From an uncultured Acidimicrobiaceae bacterium (GTDB lineage: Bacteria; Actinomycetota; Acidimicrobiia; Acidimicrobiales; Ilumatobacteraceae), in assembly GCA_903919455.1 (NCBI GenBank), contig CAIXIJ010000070.1, forward strand, positions 1 to 51,789: DNA of 51,789 nt. Reading direction: 5' to 3'. The notes under the pieces are model-generated. The model was not told the origin of the DNA and ran no database searches. It saw only the letters and a list, made by a program, of their open reading frames with translations. A program made the position numbers and the translations under genes. Shown one piece after another: positions 50,900 through 51,789 of this stretch (positions are counted from its first letter, which is position 1; every line of letters begins with the position of its first letter).

Positions 50900-51591
50900 C
50901 GCTCTCCCCTTTCGTGGTGATTCATGTTGGCACCTTCGGTGGTGCCGTTCGTGTGTCCGAGACGCGCTCGCAGACCGAGCAAGTACGTCTCGAAAATCGA
51001 ATCGAATGTGGTGTCCTCGTACTCGAGCGCGCCGCGAATGTCGCCGCCGTAGAGCGACCTCGACACCTCGAGTTCGAACTCCTGCGCGTCGGAGGGGAGC
51101 GACATCATCGATGCCGTCATCACCACTGCGGACAGCACTAGTTCGCCGAACGCTCGCGCCTGAACGCTCGCCTCGTGCGACGGGAATCCAGCCCGTTCAA
51201 GGATGCCGCGCACGAGCGCGACACCACGCTGTTCGTTCGGACCACCCGTGAAGCGCGTGCCCAGGTCTGCAGCGAGGGCCGGCCGCCGCAACAAGACGGT
51301 GCGCATCACCGTTGCAACGAGCCCGAGCATCGCTTCCCAGTCGTTGGTGGCTTCTGCCGCCTCCAGCGTTCCGACCATCTCGCCGAACAGCCGATCGCCG
51401 AGCACGCGAATCAGATCGTCGCGGCTGCGGTAATGCCGGTACAGGGCTGTCGGATCAGCGGACAACTCGGCCCCGAGTCGAGCCAGTGTCAGCGGGGTGA
51501 AGGGGTGTTCGAGCGTCATCCGCAATGCGGTCTCGGCAATGCCATCGCGCGACAGCACCGGACGCACCCGGCGGGTTGCGGTTTGCGTCAT
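50896..51591 (-). CDS. TetR-family regulator
   Basis: Transcription factor of 231 residues. N-terminal HTH (about 10-60): SRDGIAETALRMTLEHPFTPLTL then LGAELSADPTALYRHYRSRDDLI, the second being the recognition-helix pattern. The C-terminal ligand-binding region is unlike standard groups to my eye. ATG 51591 overlaps the end of the amidase gene (ATGA). Placed inside the operon, it is probably a local repressor responding to the transported or hydrolysed compound. Confidence 0.85.
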   Translation of the reverse strand: MTQTATRRVRPVLSRDGIAETALRMTLEHPFTPLTLARLGAELSADPTALYRHYRSRDDLIRVLGDRLFGEMVGTLEAAEATNDWEAMLGLVATVMRTVLLRRPALAADLGTRFTGGPNEQRGVALVRGILERAGFPSHEASVQARAFGELVLSAVVMTASMMSLPSDAQEFELEVSRSLYGGDIRGALEYEDTTFDSIFETYLLGLRARLGHTNGTTEGANMNHHERGER

Positions 51592-51789
51592 GCCGGACGC
51601 CACCCGGGGTTCGCCCACCAGCCGAGTTCGGCTTCCAGCGCAGCACCAACGCGGAACGCTGTGACGTCGTCGTACGTGCGCGCCACGATCTGCACGCCGG
51701 TCGGCACACCGTTCGAGGCGAACCCGCTCGGCACCGCCAGCACCGGATGCTTGCTCGCAATGTTGAACGGCAGCGTCAGCGCCGCCTGG
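51588..51789 (-). CDS. Amidase-signature protein, C-terminal 66 residues (partial)
   Basis: Enters from the right edge. The visible tail has LTLPFNIASKHPVLAVPSGF and then NGVPTGVQIVARTYDDVTAFRVGAALE, the conserved end of amidase-signature enzymes. It closes with WW and a TGA that overlaps the TetR start. Catalytic residues lie outside the window. It is upstream of the TetR and transporter genes, all overlapping, so it is likely the enzyme of this uptake operon. Confidence 0.8.
   Translation of the reverse strand, partial: QAALTLPFNIASKHPVLAVPSGFASNGVPTGVQIVARTYDDVTAFRVGAALEAELGWWANPGWRPA

Noticed and set aside
1-51789. CRISPR array or prophage
   Set aside because: No regularly spaced repeat-spacer pattern and no phage structural genes were seen; the only tandem repeats are coding (GTRW, signal peptide) or the C/G tracts.

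Overview
This 51.8-kb window is high-GC DNA that looks like an actinobacterial chromosome. The indicators are three luciferase-like (LLM) oxidoreductases of the kind that use coenzyme F420, a large-type NAD-glutamate dehydrogenase, a ring-forming PPK2, many GTG starts, and several -10 boxes placed for leaderless mRNAs. An acidimicrobial lineage is my guess; no rRNA or marker gene settles it.

Left end (1-2 kb): the last 33 codons and right end of an ISL3-type insertion sequence, a frameshifted DUF4232-like gene, and an EamA transporter. 1.9-12.1 kb: a catabolic island. On the minus strand a nitrilase-type ureidopropionase, a dihydropyrimidinase/hydantoinase and a CoA-acylating semialdehyde dehydrogenase are followed, after a terminator and a new promoter, by an LLM oxidoreductase and a four-gene NMT1/THI5-type ABC importer. 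A divergent MocR-type regulator reads away from the first gene. Together they would import a pyrimidine or related ring compound, open the ring, release beta-alanine-type products and make an acyl-CoA.

12.1-31.2 kb: mostly housekeeping or unlinked genes. These are an eIF-2B-fold protein, a thioredoxin-like protein, the helicase HrpB, class I fumarase, a crotonase, LLM enzymes, an ABC-F protein, MscL, an M23 lipoprotein with an MFS exporter, an amidase, PPK2 and an SDR. Between hrpB and fumarase sits an unusual unit of about 1 kb: a gene for an AbiEi/DUF559-like nuclease flanked by near-perfect 58-bp inverted repeats, each of which can fold into a hairpin.

31.2-36.1 kb: a secreted subtilase with 16 GTRW repeats overlaps a membrane GAF-GGDEF-EAL protein. 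Downstream lies a candidate small RNA of three stem-loops, each loop carrying UCCCG, with its own promoter and terminator. Then come tRNA-Glu(CTC) and tRNA-Gln(CTG), downstream of gltX on the minus strand.

36.2-51.8 kb: a DUF218 protein, gltX, a compact NAD-glutamate dehydrogenase, a DUF2237-crotonase-2OG oxygenase-hemolysin III run, a second EamA gene behind a tandem operator-like repeat, and a tightly overlapping amidase-TetR-oligopeptide ABC transporter operon that runs off the right edge.
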